Assembly (NCBI GenBank): GCA_951812735.1
Contig: OX638332.1
Location: 442,732 to 506,731, forward strand
Source of the DNA: Candidatus Dadabacteria bacterium
GTDB lineage: Bacteria > Desulfobacterota_D > UBA1144 > Nemesobacterales > Nemesobacteraceae
Direction of reading: 5' to 3'
DNA: 64,000 bases
A program made the translations under genes and the position numbers. The number at the start of each line of letters is the position of its first letter. Position 1 is the first letter of the stretch. A model generated the notes under the pieces. The model was not told where the DNA came from, did not search any database, and was given only the letters and a program-made list of their open reading frames with translations. Shown one piece after another: positions 18,631 to 30,657 of the stretch.

Positions 18631-19857
18631 ATGAGTATACCGAAGAAATTCCTTCTTTTTCTCAGTTCACTGCTGCTGCTTTCCCAGATTGCGTGGGCGC
18701 AGGAGATAATCCCGGTTGAGCGGGCCGTCGAGATAGCCCTGCTTAACAACCCCGAACTTCGGATTTCCCGTTCCGAGGTCGACATCTCGAAATCAATACT
18801 CAGGCAGGCAAAAGCCCCCCTTTATCCCCAGCTCAAGGGAAAGCTGGTGGTGCCGTTTGTGGGAAGGGAATCCGGTTTTTACGTCGACCAGATGATATGG
18901 GATTTCGGAAAAACAAAAGCAAGAGTAAAGGCAAGAGAACATTATCTGGAATCCGCAAGGCACCTGTTTGCGGGCTCAGAAACGATGCTCGTGCGCAATA
19001 CGCGCATTGCCTACTACCAAGCACTTTCCGAGAAAAACCGGCTCGAGGAAGCGGCTACGAAGACCAAGCGCAGGGGGTGGCTTCTTGAGAAAACCGAGGA
19101 GCTTTTCGCCGTCGGGAAAAGATCCGCTCAGCAGCTAAGCCAGGCAGAAATCGACCTGCAGCAGGCAAAACTCGAACTTATCTCAGGAGAAAACTCCTAC
19201 GAACTCGCCATGCTTAACCTCAGACACCTGATGAACGATCCCTCGCTCGGACAATTCGATATCCGTGAGGACCTTGTCTATGAGAAGGTACACGAGACCA
19301 GAGAGGATCTCGTGAGCTTCGCCCTTTCCGCGAACACGGATATAAAGAGCCTCCTGGCAGACCGCGGCGGAATAAAGGCCTCGCTTGCGGAGAACAGAGG
19401 GAAATTTCTCCCCTCGGTATTCGGCAGGGCTGCGTACAGGTTTGAAGGAGAAGGCGCCCAGACACCGGCGCTTATCGCCGGTGTCGGCATAAAGGTTCCC
19501 ATTTTCGAGGGATTCTCAAGATTCGGCCAGATGGCGCAGTCAAGGGCCGAACTCGTAAGAAACGAGGCGCAGACCGAACTGCTCAGAAACAGGATCGTGC
19601 TTTCGGTCGGAGAACTCTACCTCGAACTAAAACACCTTGAGAAAAAAATAAAAATACTTGGAGATTCGAAATCAATATCGGAGAAGAATCTGCGCCTTGC
19701 GAAGGAAAGATACGAGTCCCGAAGCGTATCAAAAATAGAGTTCGCCGAGGCTCAGGCGCTTTATGAAGAGGCGGTAGCTGACTACAAAAACTCCATATAT
19801 GACTATAAAATAGTAAGGTTAAGGCTGCTAAGCCTCTGCGGAAAACAGATACCATGA
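18631..19857 (+). CDS. TolC-family outer-membrane efflux protein
   Basis: 408 residues with a clear signal peptide (LLFLSSLLLLSQIAWAQ). The two outer-membrane-efflux repeats are recognisable: VERAVEIALLNNPELRISR at the start of the first and FALSANTDIKSLLADRGGIKASLAENRGKFLPSV at the second, each followed by long coiled-coil helices rich in E, K and A. It would form a trimeric channel-tunnel spanning the outer membrane. It leads an operon with an HlyD/MacA adaptor (4-base overlap) and an ABC ATPase, forming a tripartite exporter. No obvious Shine-Dalgarno precedes the ATG. Confidence 0.9.
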   Translation: MSIPKKFLLFLSSLLLLSQIAWAQEIIPVERAVEIALLNNPELRISRSEVDISKSILRQAKAPLYPQLKGKLVVPFVGRESGFYVDQMIWDFGKTKARVKAREHYLESARHLFAGSETMLVRNTRIAYYQALSEKNRLEEAATKTKRRGWLLEKTEELFAVGKRSAQQLSQAEIDLQQAKLELISGENSYELAMLNLRHLMNDPSLGQFDIREDLVYEKVHETREDLVSFALSANTDIKSLLADRGGIKASLAENRGKFLPSVFGRAAYRFEGEGAQTPALIAGVGIKVPIFEGFSRFGQMAQSRAELVRNEAQTELLRNRIVLSVGELYLELKHLEKKIKILGDSKSISEKNLRLAKERYESRSVSKIEFAEAQALYEEAVADYKNSIYDYKIVRLRLLSLCGKQIP

Positions 19858-20990
19858 AGAACTTGCCCCGCTCAAAACTTCTCTACGCCCTCGCCGGAGT
19901 GATTGTTATCGCCGGATACTTCATTTTTTTCGGAGGGGAAGAAGGCGAGATAAAATACGTGACCCAGAAAATCGAGAGAGGAGACATAACTTCTCTGGTA
20001 AGAGCCTCGGGAACCCTAAAACCCACCAAGGAAGCAAAGATATATTCACAAATAAACGGGACGATAAAGGAAATCCGCTCTGAGGTGAACGACGAAGTTG
20101 AAAAGGACCAGGTGCTCGCTCTTGTGGAAGGACCGGAGGGGCTCTCGGGAGACGTTGAATACTTCAAGGAGATACTTAAGAAGACCACAACCGACCTTGA
20201 GATCTCAACCAACTCGCACGAGGCGAGTAAGAGACTTTACGAAAAAGAACTCGTTTCCCGTGAAGAATTCAACAAATCGCTTTCCGAGCACAGCATGGCG
20301 GTTGCCGCCCGGGAAAAAGCCCAGGCCGATCTTGATACGGCGCAGAGAAGACTCGACGCGACGCGAATAACTTCAATTCTCGACGGCATAGTGCTCGAAA
20401 AAAATATCATAATGGGTGAGCAGATACACCCGAACAAATCTGAACCCCTGTACGTGCTGGCCGAGAATCCCCAAACTCTTCACCTGGTTTCAAACGTAAG
20501 TGAAGCCGACATAGGAAAAATAAAAGAGGGTCAGGATGTCCTCTTCAGAGTTGACGCATTTCCGGGGAAGAGTTTCAGCGCAAAGGTAAAGCGGGTGTCA
20601 AACTCCCCCAGCGTAAAAAACGACGTCGTCACCTATGACGTAACGTGTATTGTCGAAAACCCGGAACTTGAGCTAAAACCCGGTATGACCGCCGAAGTGA
20701 AGAAAGTCATATCAACCAAAAAAGACGTGCTTAAAATTCCTACTGCGGCCCTTCGTTTCATTCCGCCAAAGTCTTCCGCCGCAGCGGCCGAGGCGGGCGA
20801 GAATGCCTGGGTTCTCAAGCAGGGCAAACTCTCGCCCGTAGCAGTAGAAACCGGGATAAGCGACGACTTTCACACGGAAATCGTAAACGGTTCCCTCTCA
20901 GAAGGAGACCAGATAGTGGTTGAGTACACCATTTCCGGCGGAAACAACAAAGGACCGGGCTTTGCTCTTCCCCAGCCGAAAAGATTCTGA
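19854..20990 (+). CDS. MacA/HlyD-family periplasmic adaptor
   Basis: 378 residues. A single N-terminal membrane anchor (LLYALAGVIVIAGYFIFF) precedes a biotinyl-lipoyl half motif (VRASGTLKPTKEAKIYSQINGTI). A helical hairpin follows (about 95-165), then the second lipoyl half (RITSILDGIVLEKNIIMGE) and beta-barrel and membrane-proximal domains. This is the MacA-like adaptor that joins an inner-membrane ABC transporter to a TolC channel. It overlaps the TolC-like gene by 4 bases and the ATPase gene by 1 base, so the three are tightly coupled. Confidence 0.9.
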   Translation: MKNLPRSKLLYALAGVIVIAGYFIFFGGEEGEIKYVTQKIERGDITSLVRASGTLKPTKEAKIYSQINGTIKEIRSEVNDEVEKDQVLALVEGPEGLSGDVEYFKEILKKTTTDLEISTNSHEASKRLYEKELVSREEFNKSLSEHSMAVAAREKAQADLDTAQRRLDATRITSILDGIVLEKNIIMGEQIHPNKSEPLYVLAENPQTLHLVSNVSEADIGKIKEGQDVLFRVDAFPGKSFSAKVKRVSNSPSVKNDVVTYDVTCIVENPELELKPGMTAEVKKVISTKKDVLKIPTAALRFIPPKSSAAAAEAGENAWVLKQGKLSPVAVETGISDDFHTEIVNGSLSEGDQIVVEYTISGGNNKGPGFALPQPKRF

Positions 20991-21685
20991 TGACATCACC
21001 CGTAATCAAGCTCAAGAACATCGGCAAAACCTACTCGAATGGAAAAGTCGAGGTCGACGCGCTTCGATCCATAGACCTTGAGATCGCACAAGGAGAATTC
21101 GTCGCTATCATGGGATCCTCGGGGTCCGGCAAAAGCACCCTTATGAACATTCTAGGCTGTCTTGATGAGCAGAGCCGGGGAAACTATCTGCTTGACGGTA
21201 CAGACATAATGGAACTTGAAAGCGATGAGAAAGCAGAGATAAGAAGCACGAAGATCGGCTTTGTTTTCCAGAGCTTTAACTTGCTGCCGCGAACGACGGC
21301 GCTCGAAAACGTGGAACTGCCTCTTGTTTATTCAGCTATGCCGGGGGCGGAGAGAAAAAAGCTCGCTTCAGCCGCGCTCGCCCTCGTGGGACTTGAGCAG
21401 AGAGCTGATCACCTTCCCAACCAGCTCTCGGGGGGACAGCAGCAGAGAGTGGCGATAGCAAGGGCGGTCGTAAACAACCCTAGGATGATACTCGCGGATG
21501 AACCCACCGGAAACCTGGACACGGCAACTAGTTACGAAATAATGAATATATTCAGAGACCTAAACGAACAGGGGAAAACGATAGTAATGATAACGCACGA
21601 AGAAGACATAGCTTGCCACTCGAAGAGAATAATAAATCTGAAGGACGGGGAGATCATCGAGGACAGATCAAACAGCCCGATTTAA
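20990..21685 (+). CDS. MacB/LolD-type ABC transporter ATP-binding protein
   Basis: 231 residues, a stand-alone nucleotide-binding domain. Walker [10 protein letters not shown], the MacB-family Q-loop [18 protein letters not shown], signature [15 protein letters not shown], Walker [13 protein letters not shown] and the H-loop ITHEE are all intact. Such ATPases need a separate FtsX/MacB-type permease, normally the next gene. Here the next 29 bases are non-coding and a broken ammonium transporter follows on the other strand. The permease must be elsewhere or has been lost. Confidence 0.93.
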   Translation: MTSPVIKLKNIGKTYSNGKVEVDALRSIDLEIAQGEFVAIMGSSGSGKSTLMNILGCLDEQSRGNYLLDGTDIMELESDEKAEIRSTKIGFVFQSFNLLPRTTALENVELPLVYSAMPGAERKKLASAALALVGLEQRADHLPNQLSGGQQQRVAIARAVVNNPRMILADEPTGNLDTATSYEIMNIFRDLNEQGKTIVMITHEEDIACHSKRIINLKDGEIIEDRSNSPI

Positions 21686-21714
21686 CTCTGTCAACCTTCG
21701 CAAGACGCTCTAAA

Positions 21715-22978
21715 TCAGTCCTCTTCCGGCATCATCACGAATTCTGGATAGGCTTCAATGCCCAGTTCACCCACGTCTTGGCCGATGGCCTCGACATTCT
21801 CTGAGACCCGCAACCCCAAGGTCCGGTCGATGAGAAACCACAACAGCATCGAAAACCCAAACACAAACACGCCGATGGCCAGAATGCCGATGATCTGAGC
21901 AAAGAGGCTTCCACCTGCGGCGATGCAGACCGCCAAGGTCCCCCAGATGCCAGTGCAGAGATGAACGGGGACAGCACCCACAACGTCGTCGATCTTTATC
22001 ATTTCAAAACCCTTCATGGACAACAGGCAGACAAGGCCCCCGATCGCTCCGATCACTACTGCCCAGTGATGCAGGACGATATCCGGCGCCGCTGTGATAG
22101 CGACGAGACCAGCCAAGGCGCCATTAAGTCCGGCGAACAGGTCGACACGGCCCAGTAAAGGCCGGGAGAGACTCAGAGCTGCCAGAACCCCAGCCGCCGC
22201 GGCTAGGTTGGTGTTGGAGAAGATGTTGCTCACCGCCACGGCATCAAGCGCACCGCTGAGGGCCAGCTGTGAACCGCCATTGAAGCCGAACCAGCCCGAC
22301 CACAGGATAAAGACGCCGAGAGTGACAACCGGAACATTGGATGGAGGGGTCGGCTTGACACTGCCATCAGCCCGGAACTTGCCCGAGCGCGGCCCAACCT
22401 CCTGTGGAGTGAACCACGGTGGAACCAGCGAAATCCTTGAACCCCAATTCAGCCAACCCCCAGCCCAAGTCCAAGCGCCAACGACTGGGTAGATGACCGA
22501 GGTCAGCACCACGATGAAGACGAAGAAAGACCATAGCTTCACGCGTTCGGCCAGAGCGCCCGAGACAATCGAAGCCGTGGTCGCCACGAACACCATTTGA
22601 AAAAACCAGTACGACATCGCCGAGTAACCGCTCTCGACTACGGCCGCAGCAGCTGTTTCCTCGCCGCCCAGCAATGCCACTTCATCGGCGGTAGTGCCGT
22701 AGAGGAATCCGAGCGAAGCAAATAACCGAAGCGTTCTTTGTCCGTACTGAACCCGCCTCGAGCATCGTGAAGCCTGCTGCCATCCACATCACGAGGGCAC
22801 CCCACACAAGGAACCCAAAGGTGTTGAAGACGAACTGTGCCTCGCCCTCGATGGCGGCCTGCGCGGGCGCGGGCCACAAGAAACAGACCAGTAACATCGC
22901 GACAATGCCAAATCTAGTCACAACCCAGGGGACAGCACTCCGAAAACCCTTAAATAACTGAAAGTCATGGATGATCAT
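21715..22978 (-). pseudogene. amt: Ammonium transporter (Amt/MEP/Rh), broken
   Basis: The N-terminal part (22978 to about 22690) has a signal-like leader and the first helix FVFNTFGFLVWGALVMWMA..MLEAG.VRTKN. It then jumps frame and ends at a TGA near 22682. The rest is in another frame from about 22740 ([20 protein letters not shown]) to 21715, with helices such as [21 protein letters not shown]. Relative to intact Amt, the segment after VRTKN that completes the second helix is missing. A second lesion near 22400-22460 shifts the [12 protein letters not shown] motif out of frame and removes about ten codons before SGKFRADGS. Codon usage (CGN arginine) differs from the flanking efflux operon. 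No glnK is adjacent. Confidence 0.8.
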
Positions 22979-24733
<1,755 letters not shown>

Positions 24734-24734
<1 letters not shown>

Positions 24735-26158
24735 TGGCGGGAAAAACTCTTTTTGATAAAATCTGGGAATCGCACTTGGTGCACGAAGAAGAAGGCAAGC
24801 CCTCCCTTCTTTACATAGACCTTCATCTCGTTCACGAAGTTACCTCTCCGCAAGCCTTTGAAGGGCTCAGGATCACGGGGCGAGAGGTAAGAAGACCCGA
24901 CCTTACTTTCGCCACTATGGATCACAACGTCCCTACCACAGACCGAAGCGGACCCATTTCAGATCCTATATCCGCAAAGCAGATAGAAGCTCTGCGGCAA
25001 AACTGCAAGGATTTCGGAATAACGCTTTTCGGAATAAGAATAAACAGCCAATCCCAAGGCATAGTGCACGTGATCGGTCCCGAGCTCGGTCTCACGAAAC
25101 CCGGGATGACCATAGTGTGCGGAGACAGCCACACTTCCACCCACGGGGCGTTCGGAGCGCTTGCTTTCGGTATAGGGACAAGCGAAGTGGAGCATGTTCT
25201 AGCGACACAGTGCTTAAGACAGAATCGCCCTAAGGTATTTGAAATAAGAGTCGACGGCGAACGCCAGTACGGGGTTACCGCAAAGGACATAATCCTGGGG
25301 ATAATCGGACATATAGGAACCGCAGGGGCCACCGGAACAGTAGTCGAATACCGCGGGGAAGCAATAGAGGCGCTTTCCATGGAAGAAAGGATGACGGTGT
25401 GCAACATGTCGATAGAGGGAGGGGCAAGGGCCGGGATGATAGCTCCTGACCAAAAGACCTTTGAGTACGTAAAAGATCGCCGGTACGCACCGAAAAACAG
25501 TAATTACGAAAAAGCCCTCGAACACTGGAAAACACTTCACACGGATCCCGACGCCGTTTTCGATAAATCTCTCACTCTTGACGCCCGCAAAATAGCACCG
25601 CAGGTAAGCTGGGGAACTAATCCGGGAATGGTGACAGACGTAACTTCAAAAGTCCCCGACCCCAATGAGTGCGAAGAGGCAGGCAAAAGAAAATCAATGG
25701 AACAGGCCCTTGAATACATGGGTCTTAAGGCAAACACCCCGATAACGGACATACACGTTGACAGGGTATTTATAGGTTCCTGCACAAATTCCAGAATGGA
25801 GGATCTGCTGGCAGTTGCGGAAATGGTAAAAGGCAGAAAAGTCGCCGATGGAGTAAGCGCCATGGTAGTTCCAGGTTCCCAGCTCGTAAAGAAAAAGGCA
25901 GAAGAAATGGAACTTCACAGGATATTTACCGAGGCGGGATTTGAGTGGCGCGAGTCGGGATGCAGCATGTGTCTTGGAATGAACCCCGACATACTGGCTC
26001 CGGGGGAAAGATGCGCGAGCACGTCTAACAGAAATTTCGAGGGCCGCCAGGGAAAAGGGGGAAGAACCCATCTGGTAAGTCCGATAATGGCGGCCGCAGC
26101 GGCACTCGAGGGACATTTCGTTGACGTGCGCGGATGGGAAATAGGAAAGGGGGTCTGA
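24734..26158 (+). CDS. leuC: 3-Isopropylmalate dehydratase large subunit
   Basis: 474 residues from ATG 24734, which overlaps the eno stop by one base. With LeuD it isomerises 2-isopropylmalate to 3-isopropylmalate in leucine synthesis. It is an aconitase-superfamily protein with a [4Fe-4S] cluster. The three cluster ligands are expected in [13 protein letters not shown] and [12 protein letters not shown], both intact. [27 protein letters not shown] is the family signature near residue 130. It is followed 3 bases later by leuD. No leuA or leuB is adjacent. Confidence 0.96.
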
Positions 26159-26161
26159 GAT

Positions 26162-26788
26162 ATGGAGAAACTTCGCAAGGTATCGGGAAAAGTGGCGGCT
26201 CTTGACAGAATGAATGTCGACACCGACCAGATAATCCCCAAGCAGTTCCTGAAACGTATTGAGAGAACGGGGTTCGGGGAATTTTTGTTCTTCGACTGGA
26301 AGTACAACGACGACGGAACCTTAAACGAAGACTTTGAACTTAACCTTCCGAGATACGCAGATGCCTGCATACTGCTTTCGAGGGAGAATTTCGGAAGCGG
26401 CAGTTCGAGGGAACACGCTCCCTGGGCAATAAGGGAAGCTGGGTTTCGTGTAATTCTGGCCCCTTCTTTTGCCGACATTTTCTACAACAACTGTTTTAAA
26501 AACTCGATACTTCCCATAGTTATTTCCAAAGACAGAACGGATGAGCTTTTCCGCCTTGTATGGGAAAACGAAGGTTATTCCCTTGACGTTGACCTGGTTA
26601 AAAGATCCGTAACCGGGGAAGGGATAAATTTTTTATTCGAAATAGACGACTTCAAAAGAAAAGTGCTTCTCGAGGGACTTGACGACATATCGCAGACCCT
26701 TGAGTTAAAAGACAGCATAGGGAAGTATGAAAAACTTTTCATGAACGAAAGAGAGTGGGTTCTTCCTGATGAGGGAAAAAGCCTTTAA
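26162..26788 (+). CDS. leuD: 3-Isopropylmalate dehydratase small subunit
   Basis: 208 residues, normal size for the swivel-domain small subunit. The family signature NFGSGSSREHAPWAIREAGFR lies near residues 78-98, and NVDTDQIIPKQFLKRIERTGFGEFLFFDWKY lies near the start. It pairs with LeuC, whose gene ends 3 bases upstream. The next gene is convergent (DUF2905), so the eno-leuC-leuD transcript probably ends just after 26790. Confidence 0.95.
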   Translation: MEKLRKVSGKVAALDRMNVDTDQIIPKQFLKRIERTGFGEFLFFDWKYNDDGTLNEDFELNLPRYADACILLSRENFGSGSSREHAPWAIREAGFRVILAPSFADIFYNNCFKNSILPIVISKDRTDELFRLVWENEGYSLDVDLVKRSVTGEGINFLFEIDDFKRKVLLEGLDDISQTLELKDSIGKYEKLFMNEREWVLPDEGKSL

Positions 26789-26811
26789 TCCCCACCTGAC
26801 TTCCCCTGTTC

Positions 26812-27033
26812 TCATTTTCTGAAGAAAAGCTTTGCTAAAAGCGTAAGCAAAACACTCAGCACTATACAGGTCGCAATCGGAAAATAGAAACTGAAACTTT
26901 CTCTTTCGATTTTTATATCTCCCGGAAGTTTTCCGAAAAAACCAAGTTTCCCTACATAAGGCAGAATGGCTCCAAGCACTATAAGTGCCACACCAAGGAT
27001 AATTATGACTTTTGCGACTTCGTTTATGTTCAC
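26812..27033 (-). CDS. DUF2905 small membrane protein
   Basis: 73 residues with two transmembrane helices (IIILGVALIVLGAILPYV and FYFPIATCIVLSVLLTLLAKL). They are separated by the conserved LGFFGKLPGDIKIERES loop that defines DUF2905. Found as a single small gene in many bacteria; function unknown. It is convergent with leuD and 208 bases from the divergent solute-binding protein gene. Confidence 0.82.
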   Translation of the reverse strand: MNINEVAKVIIILGVALIVLGAILPYVGKLGFFGKLPGDIKIERESFSFYFPIATCIVLSVLLTLLAKLFFRK

Positions 27034-27241
27034 ATAAGCAAAGATAACCGCATGAAAACAATTAAGAAATTCCCTGCGGTGCTAAAGTTTTTCAAAATCA
27101 TGTGACTACACGGTTTTTTCCGTCCTTTACCTCTGGAAACTTGTATGGGAATCCAAAATTGCGTTCGGATTGTTTCTAAGGAAGGTTATAGGAAGAATTT
27201 TAAAACTTCGTAGTGTTGGCAATTTCTGAGGAGAAACTCAA

Positions 27242-28960
27242 ATGAAAGGCAGAAAAAGGCTTTTAGTCTTAACTATAATAGTCGCGGGACTCTTCGCAAC
27301 TTCCTGTGGAGACGACGGTGACGAGATATTGACCATACTTTTCTGGCAGGCCCCTACTATCGCCAACCCTTATCTCACTGGGGGAAATAAGGATGTTGAT
27401 GCCAGCGCCCTGATTTTAGAACCCTTGGCGAACTACGATGAAGAAGGAAGATTGGTACCTCGCCTAGCCGAGAAAATTCCAACCGTAGAAAATGGCGGCA
27501 TATCAGAGGATATGACAACGATCACCTGGGAGCTTAGAGAAGGAATTCTTTGGTCCGACGGTAACCCCCTCACAGTCGAAGATGTCATATTCACCCATAG
27601 ATATCTGTGTTCCCTGCCATCAGCGGAGAGCCCGTGTAGTCCCGCACCCATAGGGAATGTGGATCCTGTCGAGGATTCCCCACTCAGTGTCAAAATCACC
27701 TTCGCCACCCCCGTAATCTATCCATATACTCTCTTTGTCGGAGCCTCTTCCCCTATTCTGCAAAAAGCACAGTTTGCAAACTGTGTTGGTGAGGCAGCTC
27801 AGGGATGCCATACTGAGAACCTATACCCAGTCGGCACGGGGCCCTACAAAATCACTGATTTCATAGTCAGCGGGTCGGGAACGAATACCACTTCGGTTCT
27901 TACCTACAAAACCAATGAACATTTCCGCGCAACCGACAGACTTTTCTCTAGGGTGGTAATCAAAGGCGGTGGGGACGCTACCGCTGCTGCCCAAGCCGTT
28001 TTGGAAACAGGAGAAGCCGACTACGCCTGGAACCTGCAAGTGGACCCCGAGACCCTAAAAACCCTGGAGGACGACGGCAAGGGGACGGTTGAACCCGCCT
28101 TTGCATCCCTTGTTGAGCGATTGGTTATCAACTTTACTAATCCTGATCCGGCTCTGGAAGATCAACGTTCAGAGTGGTCAGAAGGTAATAATCCTCACCC
28201 CTTCCTGACCGACTTGGCCGTACGCAAAGCCTTGTCTCTAGCTATTGACCGCACACATATTGCCGAACAACTGTACGGACCTAACGGCAGGGCAACCTGT
28301 AACATCCTCCCAGCGCCTCCGCAGTACGCTTCACCCAATAATGATAGGTGCTTACCCCAGGATATCGAGGGAGCAAAAGCCTTGCTTAATGAGGCCGGAT
28401 GGACACCTGGAAACGATGGCCTCCGCAAAAAAGACGGGGTTCGCCTGAAGATTGTCTACAAGACAACTTCCAATAACTCGGTTCGCCAAACAACTCAAGA
28501 ACTGATTAAAGGATGGTGGCGAGAGATAGGAATAGAAACCGAACTGAAAAATGTTGACCAAAGTGCTTTCTTCAGTAGAGGTGATACCGACAATATCTGG
28601 AGATTTTACTCCGATGTTCAAATGTACGCCACCGGATCATCCATTGATCCACAGGGTTATTTGTCGAATTGGCAAACCAGCGAGATTACGGGTTCCGAAA
28701 ATAACTGGATGGGCGGTAACATACCCCGCTGGGTTAACGAAGAGTACGATGAACTCTATCAGGAATTAACGCAGACTCCCATCGGCGAAGACCGCGAAAA
28801 CCTGGTTATTCAATTAAATGATCTGTTGATTCAGAACTATGTAATGATCCCTCTGATTGATCGCGCTTCTGTCTCAGCCTTCAATAACAGTCTAAAGGGA
28901 GTCCGGGTAAACGGATGGGACTCTGAATTTTGGAACATCCACGAGTGGTACCGGGAATAA
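27242..28960 (+). CDS. Family 5 (peptide/nickel-type) ABC solute-binding lipoprotein
   Basis: 572 residues. A lipoprotein signal peptide ends LFATSCGDD. The family 5 architecture is evident: EPLANYDEEGRLVPRLAEKIP, then TWELREGILWSDGNPLTVEDVIFTHRYL, VRKALSLAIDRTHIAEQLYG and GAKALLNEAGWTPGNDGLRKKDG, typical of OppA/DppA-like proteins that capture peptides or similar ligands in the periplasm. A strong GAGGAGAAA site precedes the ATG. No permease or ATPase genes are adjacent, so it is an orphan component here. Ligand unknown. Confidence 0.9.
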   Translation: MKGRKRLLVLTIIVAGLFATSCGDDGDEILTILFWQAPTIANPYLTGGNKDVDASALILEPLANYDEEGRLVPRLAEKIPTVENGGISEDMTTITWELREGILWSDGNPLTVEDVIFTHRYLCSLPSAESPCSPAPIGNVDPVEDSPLSVKITFATPVIYPYTLFVGASSPILQKAQFANCVGEAAQGCHTENLYPVGTGPYKITDFIVSGSGTNTTSVLTYKTNEHFRATDRLFSRVVIKGGGDATAAAQAVLETGEADYAWNLQVDPETLKTLEDDGKGTVEPAFASLVERLVINFTNPDPALEDQRSEWSEGNNPHPFLTDLAVRKALSLAIDRTHIAEQLYGPNGRATCNILPAPPQYASPNNDRCLPQDIEGAKALLNEAGWTPGNDGLRKKDGVRLKIVYKTTSNNSVRQTTQELIKGWWREIGIETELKNVDQSAFFSRGDTDNIWRFYSDVQMYATGSSIDPQGYLSNWQTSEITGSENNWMGGNIPRWVNEEYDELYQELTQTPIGEDRENLVIQLNDLLIQNYVMIPLIDRASVSAFNNSLKGVRVNGWDSEFWNIHEWYRE

Positions 28961-29232
28961 TCCGGCCCGCCTCTATCCAGCAAACTCGTGACCTAGGTCT
29001 TGCGTTCAGACTGCACCGCTGCTTAACAGCTTAGTATCCCGAAACCCCATTACGATCGCAGCGTAACCTGAGGAAATCTGCTCTGAACAGTCACTCTTAG
29101 CGCACCAACCCCTGATTAACGCTGTATAGTCCTGGGAGAGTGAAGATTAAATAAAGAGTCAAATGGTGTTATAATTTAAATGGGTTGGTTTTACGGAAAT
29201 CGGGAAATGGAAAAAGGAGAGAAATGGCTTAA

Positions 29233-30654
29233 ATGAGCGGAATCGGTCTTGCGCAGACCCCGAATATCGTACAGAAGCAAAAGCTCATACTCACCCAGCA
29301 TCTCAGGCTTTTTCTAAGTCTGATCCAGATGAACACAGTTGAGCTCAGGGAATACCTTGAAGAGCAGCTCATAGAGAACCCAGCCCTTGAAGAAGACCCT
29401 GACCCATCCGCCGAGACGGAGAAAGAAGACCTAGGAGAATCCCTTCTCAATGAACTCGGTCCGACAGAAACCGACTACCCAATGCCCGAAGAGGTCTCTG
29501 CGGAGATAAACGAGGTGGCGGAATGGGAAAACCAGATTCCCGATCAGGATTCCCTGTTTGAGCACCTGCACTGGCAACTCTCAATGACTGATTTAAGCGA
29601 ACGGCAAAAACAGATAGCTTCGCTTATCATCGGAAACATAAACGAGGACGGATACCTTGAGATTGAACTTGAGGAAATAGCAAAACTGCTTGACGGAAAA
29701 GACTCATCCACAGCGGATGGAGATCATATGGCGGAAGTAGCACGGATCGCCGAGAAGATACGTATCACGTTTGACCCCGTCGGGATCGGTTCCCGCTCCC
29801 TCTCTGAATGTCTTGCCGCACAGGCTATGGACCTCGGTTACGAAAAGGGAAGTTCGCTTGTGCGGGTAGTGGAAAACCATATCGACGATCTGGGCAGAAA
29901 AGACTACGGCAACATCTGTTCGAAACTTGATTTAAGCAGGGAAGAGATACAGGAGATCGAAACCGTAATAACATCTCTTGAGCCCAAGCCGGGGCGTCCT
30001 TATTACACCAAGGATACAGCCAGAAACATAGTTCCTGATTTTTACGTGTACAAGGTGGGAGATGACCTTCAGATGCAGTCAAACAGAAGTTTTCCTAAAC
30101 TCAGGATAAGCTCCTACTGCAGAAAAATTCTCGCAGACCGCGCTAACCTCACAGGAGAAACCACGGACTACCTACGGGAGAAGATCGAGGTTGCCCAGAG
30201 AATCGTCCGCTGTATCGAAGAGCGGGAAACCACAATCCGCAAGGTGATGGAAAAAATCGTAAATGAGCAAAAGGAATTTTTCGACCATGGCAGTGCCCAC
30301 TTAAAACCCCTGAGACTAAAGGACGTAGCTGATACCGTAGGCATTCACGAATCAACCGTGAGCCGTATAACTAGCAGAAAATACATACAGTGTCCCCAAG
30401 GGGTGGTAGAACTTAAAAAGCTCTTCTCAAGATCGGTTCACTCGTCAAACGGGCAAAAGATTTCGCTTGAAAGGATAAAATCAATGATAAAAGAGATAGT
30501 CAACGACGAACCGGCCGAATGCGCATTCTCAGATGAAGACATATCCAAGATACTTTCGATGAAGAACATAAAAGTCGCGAGAAGAACGGTTGCAAAACAC
30601 AGAAAAACACTTGGCATACCAAGTTCATCAAAAAGACTCTCAAAGGAGGTTTGA
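29233..30654 (+). CDS. rpoN: RNA polymerase sigma-54 factor
   Basis: 473 residues. The Gln/Leu-rich activator-interacting region I (QKQKLILTQHLRLFLSLIQMNTVELREYLEEQLIENPALEE) is at the N terminus, followed by an acidic region II and the core-binding domain. The helix-turn-helix (VADTVGIHESTVSRITSRKYIQ) is near residue 370, and the RpoN box ARRTVAKHRKTLGI is near the end. It directs transcription from -24/-12 promoters with enhancer-binding activators. An AAGGAGA site precedes it, with a two-codon ORF (ATG GCT TAA at 29224) between the site and the start. It begins the hpf-ptsN-hprK-rapZ block. Confidence 0.96.
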   Translation: MSGIGLAQTPNIVQKQKLILTQHLRLFLSLIQMNTVELREYLEEQLIENPALEEDPDPSAETEKEDLGESLLNELGPTETDYPMPEEVSAEINEVAEWENQIPDQDSLFEHLHWQLSMTDLSERQKQIASLIIGNINEDGYLEIELEEIAKLLDGKDSSTADGDHMAEVARIAEKIRITFDPVGIGSRSLSECLAAQAMDLGYEKGSSLVRVVENHIDDLGRKDYGNICSKLDLSREEIQEIETVITSLEPKPGRPYYTKDTARNIVPDFYVYKVGDDLQMQSNRSFPKLRISSYCRKILADRANLTGETTDYLREKIEVAQRIVRCIEERETTIRKVMEKIVNEQKEFFDHGSAHLKPLRLKDVADTVGIHESTVSRITSRKYIQCPQGVVELKKLFSRSVHSSNGQKISLERIKSMIKEIVNDEPAECAFSDEDISKILSMKNIKVARRTVAKHRKTLGIPSSSKRLSKEV

Positions 30655-30657
30655 ACC

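Noticed and set aside
17759..18634. 291-codon plus-strand open frame across hemW
   Set aside because: It is entirely antisense to hemW, whose radical SAM motifs are clear; no family resemblance.
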